Shown here: positions 51,412-61,796 of the stretch, piece by piece
Position numbering within the stretch: the stretch's first letter is position 1
How the letters are laid out: the number at the start of each line of letters is the position of its first letter
Assembly (NCBI RefSeq): GCF_023330685.1
Contig: NZ_CP097128.1
Location: forward strand, 1,488,001 to 1,552,000
Direction: 5' to 3'
From: Conexibacter sp. DBS9H8
Lineage (GTDB): Bacteria > Actinomycetota > Thermoleophilia > Solirubrobacterales > Solirubrobacteraceae
Length of the DNA stretch: 64,000 nucleotides
The notes under the pieces: model-generated
What the model was told of the DNA's origin: nothing
Database searches by the model: none
Seen by the model: the letters and a program-made list of their open reading frames with translations, nothing else
Position numbers and translations under genes: made by a program

Positions 51412-52932
51412 ATGGCCTTCTACATCACCACGTCCATCTCCTACGTCAACGGCCGGCCACACCTCGGCCACGCCTATGAGGCGATCGCCTCCGACATCGT
51501 CGCCCGCCATCACCGCCAGCGGGGTGAGGACGTGTTCTTCCTCACCGGCACCGACGAGCATGGCGAGCCTGTCGCCGATTCGGCCCGCGCCAACGGGATG
51601 GAGCCGCGCGCGTGGGCTGACCTCAACGCGGCGAAGTTCCAGGCGATGCTGCCGACCCTCAGCGTCGAACCTGACTTCTTCATCCGCACGACCGACCCCG
51701 AGCACGCCCGCCGCGTCCAGGCGGTGCTGCAGACCGTCCACGACAACGGCTACGTCTACAAGGGCACCTACGCGGGGTGGTACTGCCCGCGCTGTGCCGA
51801 CTTCAAGGTGGAGAACGAGATCCTCGAGGGAAACCGCTGCCCGATTCATGAGATTCCGCTCACCCGCGAGCATGAGGAGAACTACTTCTTCGCCCTGTCG
51901 GCCTTCCAGGAGCGGCTCGAGACGTTCTTTAGCGAGCACCCCGGCTTCATCGCGCCCGCCCGGGCCCGCAACGAGGCTGAGGCGTTCCTCGCCGGTGGCC
52001 TCCAGGACGTCTCCCTCTCCCGGGCCAAGCTCAACTGGGGGATCACCGTCCCGTGGGATCCCGGGCACGTCTTCTACGTCTGGTTCGACGCGCTGCTGAA
52101 CTACTACACCGCTCCCGGCTTCGCCCGCCCGGGCGTCGACCTCACCGCGGCGCTGTGGCCGGCGGACGTCCACATGATCGGCAAGGACATCCTCAAGTTC
52201 CACACGATCTTCTGGCCGGCGCTGCTGATGGCGGCCGGGCTGGAGCCGCCCCGCGGCGTCTACGTCCACGGGCACCTCGCCGCCGCCGACGGCCGCCGGA
52301 TGTCGAAGTCCTTCGGCAACGGGATCGACCCGGCCGAGGCGGTCGACCGCTTCGGCTCCCCCGATCCGCTCCGCTTCTACCTGATGCGCGACGTCCGCTA
52401 CGGGACCGACGGCCCCGTCAGCCTCGACGCGCTCACCGCCCGTTATGAGTCCGAGCTCGCCAACGACCTCGGCAACCTCGCCTCCCGCACCCTCGCGATG
52501 ATCGTCCGCTACCGCGACGGGCAGGTGCCTCCGGCCCCGCTCGACCCCGAGCTCGTCGACGCCTTCACCGGCCTCCCCGACACGGTCGCCGCCGCGATCG
52601 ACGCGATCGACCTCAGCGGCGGGCTCGAGGCGATCTGGCAGCGCGTGCGGCGCCTCAACCGTTACGTCGAGGAGCGGCGACCGTGGGAGCTGGCCCGTGA
52701 GCCCACAGCCACGGGCCAGCTCGACAGCGTCCTCGCCTCCCTGCATGAGGGGGTGCGGGCCCTCGCCGTTCTCCTCGCGCCCTACATCCCGACCTCGGCG
52801 CACACGCTGCTGAACGCGCTCGGCCGGCCCGAGTCGGGGTATGGCGCCGCGGCGTTCGGGGCCGGGACCGACGGTCCGCCGGTGCGCGTGGCGACGATCG
52901 CGCCGCTGTTCCCCAAGGCGCCGGCGGCGTGA
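51412..52932 (+). CDS. metG: Methionyl-tRNA synthetase
   Basis: A 506-residue class I synthetase. The HIGH box is PHLGHAYEA, the KMSKS box RRMSKSFGN; a zinc-type insert has YCPRCADFK and RCPIHEIP (one knuckle). The anticodon domain ends NRYVEERRPWELA. No C-terminal tRNA-binding EMAP domain is present, so this is the short form. It overlaps tatD by 4 bp (GTGA). Confidence 0.96.
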   Translation: MAFYITTSISYVNGRPHLGHAYEAIASDIVARHHRQRGEDVFFLTGTDEHGEPVADSARANGMEPRAWADLNAAKFQAMLPTLSVEPDFFIRTTDPEHARRVQAVLQTVHDNGYVYKGTYAGWYCPRCADFKVENEILEGNRCPIHEIPLTREHEENYFFALSAFQERLETFFSEHPGFIAPARARNEAEAFLAGGLQDVSLSRAKLNWGITVPWDPGHVFYVWFDALLNYYTAPGFARPGVDLTAALWPADVHMIGKDILKFHTIFWPALLMAAGLEPPRGVYVHGHLAAADGRRMSKSFGNGIDPAEAVDRFGSPDPLRFYLMRDVRYGTDGPVSLDALTARYESELANDLGNLASRTLAMIVRYRDGQVPPAPLDPELVDAFTGLPDTVAAAIDAIDLSGGLEAIWQRVRRLNRYVEERRPWELAREPTATGQLDSVLASLHEGVRALAVLLAPYIPTSAHTLLNALGRPESGYGAAAFGAGTDGPPVRVATIAPLFPKAPAA

Positions 52933-53684
52933 TCGACAGCCACACCCACCTCCACCTCTGCGGGCCCGACCAGGCCGCCACGGTGGCCGAGGCGACCGCC
53001 GCCGGGGTCGGCAAGCTGCTGACGGTCGGGACGAACCTGGAGAGCTCGCGGGACGCGCTCGGCGCCGTCGACCGGTTCCCCGGCGTTGTTCACGCCGCCG
53101 TCGGGATCCACCCGAATGAGGCCGGTGGCGTCGACGACGGCGCCCTCGCCGAGCTCGCCGAGCTCGCCGCCGACCCGCGCTGTGCCGCCGTCGGGGAGAC
53201 CGGGCTTGACCACTACCGTCAGGGTGCCCCCGCCGCCGATCAGGAGCGCGTGTTCCTCGCTCACATCGCGATCGCCCGTGCGGTCGCCAAGCCGCTCGTC
53301 ATCCACACGCGGGCGGCCGAGGCGGAGACTCTCGCGATCCTCGACACGCACGCGGCCGGGCTGAAGGTGATTCTCCATTGCTTCTCGATGCCCGACCGGG
53401 TCGGGGAGTGCCTCGCCCACCCGGACTGGTGGATCTCCTTCGCCGGCAACGTCACCTACCCGGCCAACGCAGCTCTTCGCGACGCCGCGCTCGCCGTCCC
53501 CGCCGAACGGCTGCTGGTGGAGACCGACGCGCCCTACCTCAGCCCGGTTCCCCACCGCGGCACGCCGAACACGCCCGCCCGGGTTCTCGACACCGCCGCC
53601 GCGATCGCCGAGCACCGGCGGGTACCGATCACGGCCCTCACCGCCGGGGTGGAGGCGGCCGCCGCGGCGGTGCTCGGCTGGTGA
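52929..53684 (+). CDS. tatD: TatD-family metal-dependent hydrolase
   Basis: A 251-residue TIM-barrel nuclease/hydrolase. Metal ligands: the HTH pair in IDSHTHLHL, Glu in GETGLDHY, His in VIHTRAAE and ILHCFSM, and Asp in VETDAPYLSP. Its usual neighbours, metG and rsmA, are on either side. GTG start in a 4-bp overlap. Confidence 0.95.
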   Translation: MIDSHTHLHLCGPDQAATVAEATAAGVGKLLTVGTNLESSRDALGAVDRFPGVVHAAVGIHPNEAGGVDDGALAELAELAADPRCAAVGETGLDHYRQGAPAADQERVFLAHIAIARAVAKPLVIHTRAAEAETLAILDTHAAGLKVILHCFSMPDRVGECLAHPDWWISFAGNVTYPANAALRDAALAVPAERLLVETDAPYLSPVPHRGTPNTPARVLDTAAAIAEHRRVPITALTAGVEAAAAAVLGW

Positions 53685-54550
53685 GCCCGCGCCGGACCGG
53701 GCCGGGGTCGCTGGGCCAGAACTTCCTGATCGATCCGAACATCGTCGCGGTGATCGCCCGGCTCGCCGCTCTCGACGCCGCCGACGTCATCCTCGAGATC
53801 GGCGGCGGGGAGGGGATCCTCACCCGCCGGCTCGTCGCCGACACCCGGTTCGTGCACGTGATCGAGATCGACCGGCGCCTCGCCGACGGTCTCGCGGCGA
53901 TCCTCGCCGGCCACGGGCGCCTGTGGCTGGAGGACGCCGTCGGCGCTGACCTCGGCGCGCTCGAACCGGCGCCGAGCAAGCTCGTCGCCAACCTCCCTTA
54001 CAGCGTCGCGGCGACCGTCATCCTCAAGAGCGTGTTTGAGACCGCGATCGACGACTGGGTCGTGATGGTTCAGCGTGAGGTCGGGGAGCGCTTCGCCGCC
54101 CGGCCCGGCAGCCCCGCCTACGGGATCCCCTCCGTACTCGCCCAGCTCGCCTGTGAGGTGCGCGTGCTGCGCCCCGTCTCCCGCAGCGTGTTCCGGCCGG
54201 TTCCGAACGTCGACTCGGTCCTGCTCGGGCTGACCCGGCGCCGGTGCGGTGGCGGTGATGGCGGCGGTGGGCTCGCCATCACCGACGGGCGGAGCCCGGG
54301 ACACGGGCTCGGGCCGGGCGGACCCGGGGATCAGCTCGCGGACTGGGGTCCGGTGCGGGCGCTCGTCCACGACGCCTTCAGCCATCGGCGCAAGGCGCTT
54401 GCCCGGTCGGTCGCCCTCGCCCGCGGCGGATCGGCTGAGGTGCGCGCCGCCGTCGTGGAGGCGCTCGGATCGCTCGGGCTGCCCGCGGACGTGCGAGCCG
54501 AGGCGCTCGCCCCCGAGCAGTTCCTCGCCCTCGCCGGGAGGCTGACGTGA
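53681..54550 (+). CDS. rsmA: 16S rRNA dimethyladenosine transferase
   Basis: A 289-residue KsgA/RsmA enzyme. SAM motif I is ILEIGGGEGILTRRL, the N(L)PY motif is LVANLPYSVAATVIL, and GQNFLID opens the domain. It dimethylates A1518 and A1519 of 16S rRNA late in 30S assembly. An extended Gly-rich insertion (residues about 188-220) is unusual in length. GTG start, overlapping tatD; the 3' end overlaps ispE. Confidence 0.95.
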   Translation: MSPRRTGPGSLGQNFLIDPNIVAVIARLAALDAADVILEIGGGEGILTRRLVADTRFVHVIEIDRRLADGLAAILAGHGRLWLEDAVGADLGALEPAPSKLVANLPYSVAATVILKSVFETAIDDWVVMVQREVGERFAARPGSPAYGIPSVLAQLACEVRVLRPVSRSVFRPVPNVDSVLLGLTRRRCGGGDGGGGLAITDGRSPGHGLGPGGPGDQLADWGPVRALVHDAFSHRRKALARSVALARGGSAEVRAAVVEALGSLGLPADVRAEALAPEQFLALAGRLT

Positions 54551-55467
54551 CCGGCGGCGAACCGCCGCGGCCGGGCGCGTCCGAGCGCCCGTCCCGTCTG
54601 CGCCTGCTCGCCCCCGCCAAAGTCAACCTCTGCCTTCACCTCGGCCCGATTCGTCCCGACGGCCGCCACGAGCTCGTCACCGTGTTCGAGGCGCTCGACC
54701 TTGCCGACACCCTCACCCTCGAGTTCGGAGTGGCCCGGGACGAGGTGGTCTGCCCGGGCGTGAGCGGACCGAACCTCGCCGCCGCCGCGCTCGCCGCGCT
54801 CCGCCGGGCCGGCTGGGCCGCGCCGCCGGTCCGGGTCCGCATCGACAAGCAGATCCCGGTCGCCGCCGGGATGGGCGGCGGATCCTCGGACGCGGCCGCG
54901 CTGCTCGCGCGGGCCGCCCACGACGGCGCCGGGATCGACGTGTACGCGATCGGGCGGGAGCTCGGGGCCGACGTGCCGGCGCTGATCGACCCCGGACTGT
55001 GCCTCGCCACCGGGGCGGGGGACCGCGGCTTGGTCCGCGGCGCCGGGATCGCCCCGCACGCCTCCGTCGTCCTGCCCGCGGCAACGGGCCTGTCGACCGC
55101 CGCCGTGTTTGCCGAGGCCGACCGGCTCGGCCTCGGCCGGACCACCCAGGAGCTCGCGATGCTCGCGGCCGGCCTCGCCGACGGCCTTCGGCGCGGATCC
55201 TTCGGACCCGAGGCGGTCGTCAACGACCTTGCGCCCGCGGCGCTGTCGCTGTGTCCGGAGCTCGCCGAGCGGCTCAGTGCGCTCACCGACGCCGGGGCCG
55301 AGCAGGCGATCGTCTCCGGATCGGGGCCGACCGCGGTCGGCCTGTGGTGGGGGGAGCGGGCCGGTGAGGCCGCTGACGCCGCACTGGAGCGCCTGCAGCG
55401 GCGGTTTCCGGCCGCCCGGATTGCCCTTCCGCTCTCCGGTTCGTCACAATCTCGTCTGAGTCGATGA
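54547..55467 (+). CDS. ispE: 4-diphosphocytidyl-2-C-methyl-D-erythritol kinase
   Basis: A 306-residue GHMP kinase of the non-mevalonate isoprenoid pathway. LAPAKVNLCLHLGPIRPDG, the Gly-rich ATP loop PVAAGMGGGSSDAAALL, and the C-terminal IVSGSGPTAVGLW are present. The N-terminus has a short Pro/Arg extension. GTG start in overlap with rsmA; overlaps the next small membrane gene by 4 bp. Confidence 0.95.
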   Translation: MTGGEPPRPGASERPSRLRLLAPAKVNLCLHLGPIRPDGRHELVTVFEALDLADTLTLEFGVARDEVVCPGVSGPNLAAAALAALRRAGWAAPPVRVRIDKQIPVAAGMGGGSSDAAALLARAAHDGAGIDVYAIGRELGADVPALIDPGLCLATGAGDRGLVRGAGIAPHASVVLPAATGLSTAAVFAEADRLGLGRTTQELAMLAAGLADGLRRGSFGPEAVVNDLAPAALSLCPELAERLSALTDAGAEQAIVSGSGPTAVGLWWGERAGEAADAALERLQRRFPAARIALPLSGSSQSRLSR

Positions 55468-55685
55468 CCAACTCGGACGTCACCTATCTCATCTGCGGCG
55501 GCTGTCTGCTGATCGCCGTGGTCGCCTTCTTCGGCCTGATCGCCGTCCCGGCCCTGCGTTCCTACCGGACCGTGTGGGAGCGGGGGGCCGCCTTCGCGCT
55601 GTCGCTGTATGTGCTCGCGATGCTCGTCGGCATCGGCCTGCTGATCGGCGCGGTCGCGGTTGCCGAGTGGCCGCGGCTGTTCTGA
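55464..55685 (+). CDS. Small two-helix membrane protein
   Basis: A 73-residue protein, two likely membrane helices (LICGGCLLIAVVAFFGLIAV and LYVLAMLVGIGLLIGAVAVA) joined by a basic loop. No recognised family. The ATG overlaps the ispE stop, and a PucR-type regulator follows 13 bp later, so it is part of the same transcript. Confidence 0.75.
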   Translation: MTNSDVTYLICGGCLLIAVVAFFGLIAVPALRSYRTVWERGAAFALSLYVLAMLVGIGLLIGAVAVAEWPRLF

Positions 55686-55698
55686 GGCGACCGCGGAG

Positions 55699-56931
55699 AT
55701 GAGTTCGCTCCCCGACGGGACCCCGCCCGGCGCGCCCGCCGGCATGCCCAACCTCGCCGCGCTCGCGGAGATCACCCATGCCGTCCAGGCGGGAGCGGGT
55801 CTGCCCGAGATCCTGCGCGCGGCCGCGCGCGCCCTCGACGCCTCACTTGTGCTGATCGACCGGACCGCCTCCGTCCTTGCCGTCGCCGCCCGTTCCCCCG
55901 CGGACGAGCGCTCGCTGATGCGCGACAGTGACGGGGTCCAGACGGTCACCCTGACGGTCGCGGACTCCGCGGTCGGTCACCTCCGGATGCGGACCCGCGA
56001 GGGAGCGCCGGACGCCTCGGTGCTCGCCCTCGTCAGCACCCTGATCGCCTCCGAGGTCGAGCGGGTGCGCGCGCCCGAGCGGGCCTCTGAGGAGGCGGCG
56101 ACCGCGTTCCTGCGCGCCGTCATCGTCCGCCAGATCCCGGACGTCGAGGACCTGCTCGCCCGCGGCCGTGAGCTCGGGACCGATCTGTCGGCGGGCTCGA
56201 GCGTCGTCATCGTCCGCGCCCGCCCGCAGCGGCCGACCGAGGATGACTGGCGCCGGCGCCTGCTCGCGGTGACCGCCCGTGGGGCCCGCTCGATCGCCCC
56301 CGGCGCGATCGCGGCCCCGGCTGAGACGGGGGCGGCGACGGTGATCGTCCTCATCCCCGACGCCGACGGGGAGATCGCGCGGCGCGTCTCGGCGGCGATC
56401 CTGCGCGAACTCGAGGCCGGTCTGGACGGGTTCGGGTTCGCTCTCGGCCGCTCCCGCCGGGCCGAGGATCCCCTCGACCTGCCGCGGGCGGCGAATGAGG
56501 CGATGCTCGCCCTCAACGTCGTCGAGGGGGAGGCGGGCGCGACCGACCTCGCCTTCGAGGCGACCGGCACCTACCAGCTGCTGCTCCCGTACATGAGCGA
56601 CCCGGCCGAACTTCAGCGCTTCTACGCCGAGACGGTCCACCCGCTTGTCGCCTACGACGAGCAGTACGAGACCGATCTGCTCGGCACTCTCGCCACCTTC
56701 CTCGACTGTGACGCGAACGTCAACGCAACCGCCGCCCGGCTGATCACCCACCGCCACACGGTCCGGTACCGCTTCGAGCGGGTCCGCGAGCTGACCGGCC
56801 TCGACGTCCAGTCCACCGACGGGCGCGAGAAGCTGTCCCTCGGCCTCAAGGCGATGCGCGTGCTCGGAATCGCCGCACCCCGTGGCCCGGCGACTGAGCC
56901 GGGGGCCGAAGGCGGGCGGGTGCCGCGCTGA
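55699..56931 (+). CDS. PucR/CdaR-family transcriptional regulator
   Basis: A 410-residue regulator. The N-terminal 120 residues form a GAF-like or PucR-type sensory domain (LPEILRAAARALDASLVLID), the middle has a GGDEF-related fold without catalytic residues, and the C-terminal 60 residues are the PucR HTH (LATFLDCDANVNATAARLITHRHTVRYRFERVRELTG). It probably senses a purine or other metabolite. The nearby MTAP-like purine phosphorylase gene is a candidate target. Confidence 0.88.
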   Translation: MSSLPDGTPPGAPAGMPNLAALAEITHAVQAGAGLPEILRAAARALDASLVLIDRTASVLAVAARSPADERSLMRDSDGVQTVTLTVADSAVGHLRMRTREGAPDASVLALVSTLIASEVERVRAPERASEEAATAFLRAVIVRQIPDVEDLLARGRELGTDLSAGSSVVIVRARPQRPTEDDWRRRLLAVTARGARSIAPGAIAAPAETGAATVIVLIPDADGEIARRVSAAILRELEAGLDGFGFALGRSRRAEDPLDLPRAANEAMLALNVVEGEAGATDLAFEATGTYQLLLPYMSDPAELQRFYAETVHPLVAYDEQYETDLLGTLATFLDCDANVNATAARLITHRHTVRYRFERVRELTGLDVQSTDGREKLSLGLKAMRVLGIAAPRGPATEPGAEGGRVPR

Positions 56932-57034
56932 GGAGCCGGGGTTCGCCGGGCGACCGGGGCGGGCGGGCGTGTCGCGCGCTGAGGCACCCGGTCCGACGGG
57001 AGGCCGGGGCAGGCCCACTAGCATCGCGGCTGTC

Positions 57035-57835
57035 ATGAGCATCGGCCTGATCACCGGCTCGGGCAGCCACGCCCTCCCCGGCTTTGACACTGCAGAGAGC
57101 GTCGGCGTCGAGACGCCCTACGGCCATGTGTCGGTGCAGCGAGGCCGCCTCGGCGGGGTTGACGCCCTCCAGGTCTCCCGCCACGGCCCGGGCCACGCGC
57201 GCCTGTCCAACCTCGTCAACCACCGGGCCAACACCTACGCGCTCAAGCGGTGCGGGGCGAGTGCGGTGATCGGCGTGACCGCCTGCGGCGCGGTCGACCC
57301 GGCGCTCGAGCTCGGGCAGCTGATCGTCTTCGACGACCTCCTGTTCCTCGCCAACCGGCTGCCCGACGGGTCGCTGTGCACGTTCTTCGACACGCCCGGC
57401 GACCGCGCCCGCGGCCACTGGATCCTCCATGGCGGCCCCTACGCGGCCACCATGGGCCGTGCTCTCGCCGACGCCGCCACCGACGCCGGGCTCGCCGTCC
57501 GGGTCGGTGGCTGCTACGGCCACGTCGACGGGCCCCGGTTCAACACGCCGGCGGAGATCGCCCAGCTCGCCGCCGCCGGGGTCGTCGCCGTCAGCCAGAC
57601 CGGCGGTCCTGAGACGGTCCTCTGCGGAGAGCTCGAGCTGCCCTACGCGCTGCTCGGCTATGTCACCGATCACGCCAACGAGGTCCACCCGGGAGCGACG
57701 ACCCCCGTCGAGGTGCTGGTCGGGCTGCTCGGCGCGAGCTCGGGGGTGGTCGCTGAGGTGCTCACCCGCGCTCTGCCCCGGATCGCCGTCGAGCCGCCGT
57801 CGGCGGCCGGCACCCTCTACCGGTTCGAGCCGTGA
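57035..57835 (+). CDS. MTAP/6-oxopurine nucleoside phosphorylase family
   Basis: A 266-residue PNP/MTAP-fold enzyme. IGLITGSGSHALPG, SRHGPGHARLSNLVNHRANTY, IGVTACGAVDPALELGQLIVFDD and YGHVDGPRFNTPAEI are conserved blocks. It would cleave methylthioadenosine or a 6-oxopurine nucleoside with phosphate. Leaderless-type TAGCAT lies 10 nt before the ATG. Overlaps the next gene by 4 bp. Confidence 0.92.
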   Translation: MSIGLITGSGSHALPGFDTAESVGVETPYGHVSVQRGRLGGVDALQVSRHGPGHARLSNLVNHRANTYALKRCGASAVIGVTACGAVDPALELGQLIVFDDLLFLANRLPDGSLCTFFDTPGDRARGHWILHGGPYAATMGRALADAATDAGLAVRVGGCYGHVDGPRFNTPAEIAQLAAAGVVAVSQTGGPETVLCGELELPYALLGYVTDHANEVHPGATTPVEVLVGLLGASSGVVAEVLTRALPRIAVEPPSAAGTLYRFEP

Positions 57836-58506
57836 ACATCCTCATCTTCGCCCGCGCGCCGCGGCGCGGGACCGTCCGGCTCGCGCTCGAGCCGCTGCTT
57901 GGCGTCGACGGCGCCGTGCGGGCCCATGCCGCCCTGCTCGTGCACGCGGTCAACTGGGCTCGCGCGCTTGGCCCGGATGGGCTCTACATCGCCTATGAGC
58001 CCGCCGACGCCGGTCCGGAGATGACCGCCCTGCTCGGGGAGGGCCTGATCAGCTTCCCCCAGGTCGGGGAGGGGATCGCCGGGCGCTTCCGGCACGCCGT
58101 CGGACGCGTGTTCGAGGATCACGCCGGCCCCGTGCTGATCGCCTGGCCGGACCTCGCCACCCTCGGCCCTGCGCACGGGGAGATGGCGCTCGCCGATCTC
58201 GCCAAGGGTGCCGACGTCGTGCTCGGACCCGTCTTTGACGGGGGCTTCTACCTGCTCGGTCTCGCCCGCCCCCTGCCTCAGCTGTTCAGCCTCGCCGAGC
58301 AGGCGTGGCGGTCCACGAGCGCCGTCGGGCTCGTGCTCGCCTCCGCGCTGCGCGAATCACGGCCCCCGCTCGATGTCGGCGTGCTGCGGGTCGAACGGGC
58401 GATCCACCGGCCCGCTGACGTCCGCGCCGCCCTCGCGGATCCGCTGCTGAGCCCGCTGCTCGCCCGCGCGCTCGGGCGGGGACGGCCCGCGCCGCCGCCA
58501 CCCTGA
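57832..58506 (+). CDS. TIGR04282/DUF2064-type glycosyltransferase-like protein
   Basis: A 224-residue GT-A-like protein. It begins MNILIFARAPRRGTVRLALEP, with the short nucleotide-binding region, and has IAWPDLATLGPAH and VVLGPVFDGGFYLLGL. The DxD-type motif is altered. The family is widespread with uncertain function; coupling to a phosphorylase gene is notable. ATGA overlap with the previous gene. Confidence 0.8.
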   Translation: MNILIFARAPRRGTVRLALEPLLGVDGAVRAHAALLVHAVNWARALGPDGLYIAYEPADAGPEMTALLGEGLISFPQVGEGIAGRFRHAVGRVFEDHAGPVLIAWPDLATLGPAHGEMALADLAKGADVVLGPVFDGGFYLLGLARPLPQLFSLAEQAWRSTSAVGLVLASALRESRPPLDVGVLRVERAIHRPADVRAALADPLLSPLLARALGRGRPAPPPP

Positions 58507-58584
58507 GATATCGTGACCTGGGTCACCGGCGGACGCGTTCGGCTCGCGGTGGACGGGTGCCGCCGGGTCCGGCGGCGACTCCTG

Positions 58585-58656
58585 TGGGGAGTGGTGTAAT
58601 GGCAGCACGGCAGCCTTTGGAGCTGTTAGGTCTGGGTTCGAGTCCCGGCTCCCCAG
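58585..58656 (+). tRNA. tRNA-Gln (anticodon TTG)
   Basis: A 72-nt cloverleaf: acceptor TGGGGAG/CTCCCCA with discriminator G, D-loop GTGTAATGGCAGCAC, anticodon stem GCAGC/GCTGT around CTTTGGA (anticodon TTG), and T-loop GGTTCGAGTCC. The CCA end is not encoded. The U1-A72 closing pair is typical of tRNA-Gln. Confidence 0.95.
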
Positions 58657-58791
58657 CTGACCGGCTCCCGCCCGGGTCTGGCTGCCACCGTCGGCCTCCG
58701 CGGCCTCGCTCCGGGCGGCCTCGACTCGCGGAACCCGCGCCCGCGCCCGGATCTCGGTGCCGGCAGTCCATCCCCTAGCATCAGGCCGATC

Positions 58792-60195
58792 GTGGCGTCA
58801 CCCGTTGTCGTGATCCTCGCCGCCGGGAAGGGCACCCGGATGCGGTCAGAGCTGCCCAAGCTCGCCCACCCGATCTGCGGCCGGGCGATGATCGGCTGGA
58901 CCGTCGCGACCGCCCGGGCGGCCGGGGCGCAGACGATCGTCGTCGTCGACGCGCCCGGCGCGCCGCTGGGCTCCCATCTCGACGCGGACGTCCGGGTCGT
59001 CATCCAGGAGCGGCCGCTGGGAACCGGAGACGCCGTCCGCGCCGCCCTCGGGGAGATCGCCGGGGCCGACACCGTCGCCGTGCTCACCGGTGACACGCCT
59101 CTGCTCAGGGCGGCCTCCCTCACCGGCCTGCTCGCCGCGCACGCCGCCGCTGGGGCCGCCGCGACCGTGCTCACCGCCATCCTCGATCAGCCCGGCGCCT
59201 ACGGACGGGTCGTCCGGGACGCCGCCGGTGAGGTGGTGAGGGTCGTCGAGGCGAAGGCGGCTGGGGACGCGACGGACGCCGAGCTGGCGATCCAGGAGGT
59301 CAACTCGGGCATCTTCGCCTTCGCCGGTGCGGCGCTCGGGGACGCGCTCGCGCGGATCGACAACGCCAACGCCCAGGGCGAGTTCTACCTCCCGGACGTC
59401 CTCGCGGTCCTGCGTGGCGACGGGGCGCGGGTGGGCGCCCACCGGCTCGCCGACCCGGTCGAGATGTGGGGGGTCAACGACCGGATCCAGCTTGCCGCGG
59501 TCACCCGGGTCGCCCAGGCGCGGATCCTCGAGCAGCTGATGGCGGCAGGGGCGACGATCGTCAACCCGGCGATGACGACCGCAGACGTCGGGGTGACGGT
59601 CGCCCCCGACGTCCAAATCGAGCCGGGCTGCTGCCTGCTCGGCGCCACCTCGGTCGCCGCCGGGGCGGTGATCGGCCCGCACACGACGCTGATCGACGCG
59701 ACGGTGGGGGAGGGGGCACGAGTCGTTCACTCCCACGTCAACGGGGCGGTGCTCGAGGGGCGGGTGAGCGTCGGTCCGTTCGCCTCCCTCCGGCCCGGCA
59801 CGGTGCTCCGGGCGGGCGCGAAGGCCGGCACCTTCGTCGAGATCAAGAACGCCGACGTCGGCCCCGGCTCGAAGGTGCCTCACCTCAGCTACATCGGCGA
59901 TGCCGACATCGGCGCGGACGTCAATCTCGGCGCGGCGACGATCACCGCCAACTACGACGCGCGTACGCGGCGCAAGGCGCGGACGACGATCGGGGCGCGG
60001 GTGAAGACGAGCGTCGACACGACGCTCGTCGCGCCGGTCCGGCTCGGGGAGGGTGCCTTCACCGCCGCCGGCTCGGTGATCGGCCAGGACGTTCCCCCGG
60101 GGGCATTGGCCGGCTCGCCGGGGGTTGCCCGCTCGGCTCAGCGCAACGTCGATGGCTACCTCGACCGAGACAACGACGCCAAAGTGCGGGGTTGA
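58792..60195 (+). CDS. glmU: Bifunctional N-acetylglucosamine-1-P uridyltransferase / acetyltransferase
   Basis: A 467-residue GlmU. The uridyltransferase half begins VVILAAGKGTRMRSELPKLAH with the LxxGxGTxM-type loop; the C-terminal half is a left-handed beta helix of hexapeptide repeats, ending with GASTANYDA-type active-site loops (ATITANYDARTRRKARTTIG). It makes UDP-GlcNAc for the cell wall. GTG start with TAGCAT 10 nt upstream and no ribosome site. prs follows, a conserved pairing. Confidence 0.96.
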   Translation: MASPVVVILAAGKGTRMRSELPKLAHPICGRAMIGWTVATARAAGAQTIVVVDAPGAPLGSHLDADVRVVIQERPLGTGDAVRAALGEIAGADTVAVLTGDTPLLRAASLTGLLAAHAAAGAAATVLTAILDQPGAYGRVVRDAAGEVVRVVEAKAAGDATDAELAIQEVNSGIFAFAGAALGDALARIDNANAQGEFYLPDVLAVLRGDGARVGAHRLADPVEMWGVNDRIQLAAVTRVAQARILEQLMAAGATIVNPAMTTADVGVTVAPDVQIEPGCCLLGATSVAAGAVIGPHTTLIDATVGEGARVVHSHVNGAVLEGRVSVGPFASLRPGTVLRAGAKAGTFVEIKNADVGPGSKVPHLSYIGDADIGADVNLGAATITANYDARTRRKARTTIGARVKTSVDTTLVAPVRLGEGAFTAAGSVIGQDVPPGALAGSPGVARSAQRNVDGYLDRDNDAKVRG

Positions 60196-60259
60196 GCTGC
60201 CGCCGGGCCGCTGAGGCGGGCGCCGTCCATCCCCGTCGAGCCCTAGCATCTGGCCGACC

Positions 60260-61300
<1,041 letters not shown>

Positions 61301-61333
61301 GCCCCCGGGCCCGGGCGGGCGGGGCGGCCGGCG

Positions 61334-61759
61334 TCAGCCGGCCGCGGGGTCGACCGGGTCCGCCGTGGCCGGGGCCTTCCCCGGCCACGCGCCGAAGAGG
61401 TGATGGAAGCTGCGGGCGGCGAGCTGGTCGATGACGGCACCGACCCCGGCGAGGATCGCCGCCTGGACCGCGGCGGTGAAGAACACCGCTCCGAGTGGGC
61501 GTCGGCTCGTGTGGGCCGGTGGGGGCGGCGTGCCGTCGGCGAAGGTCGCCCAGATGTCGGTGAGGGCGGCCTGCCCGGCCCGTCGGGCGAGCAGGCCGGC
61601 GAGGATCTTGAACGGGGTGTAGAGCACGCGCACGGCTGCCGAGGGTACCGGCCGGCGCTCCTCGCGTGCGGCGGCCCGCCGCCCGCCTGTGCGTCGGGCC
61701 AGCCGGCGGCGGGCACCCCGCTCCGCCTGGAGCTGGCGCAACGACCGTGTCTCATGCAT
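61334..61759 (-). CDS. DUF4235-family small membrane protein
   Basis: A 141-residue protein: a very basic N-terminus (residues 1-40), then the DUF4235 unit (LYTPFKILAGLLARRAGQAAL, AVFFTAAVQAAILAGVGAVIDQ, FHHLFGAWPGK) with two membrane segments. Function unknown; the family is largely actinobacterial. It is divergent from the next gene, with 37 bp between start codons. Confidence 0.78.
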   Translation of the reverse strand: MHETRSLRQLQAERGARRRLARRTGGRRAAAREERRPVPSAAVRVLYTPFKILAGLLARRAGQAALTDIWATFADGTPPPPAHTSRRPLGAVFFTAAVQAAILAGVGAVIDQLAARSFHHLFGAWPGKAPATADPVDPAAG

Positions 61760-61796
61760 AAATGAGCGAGCGGAAGTGCCGATTCAGGAGGTAGAG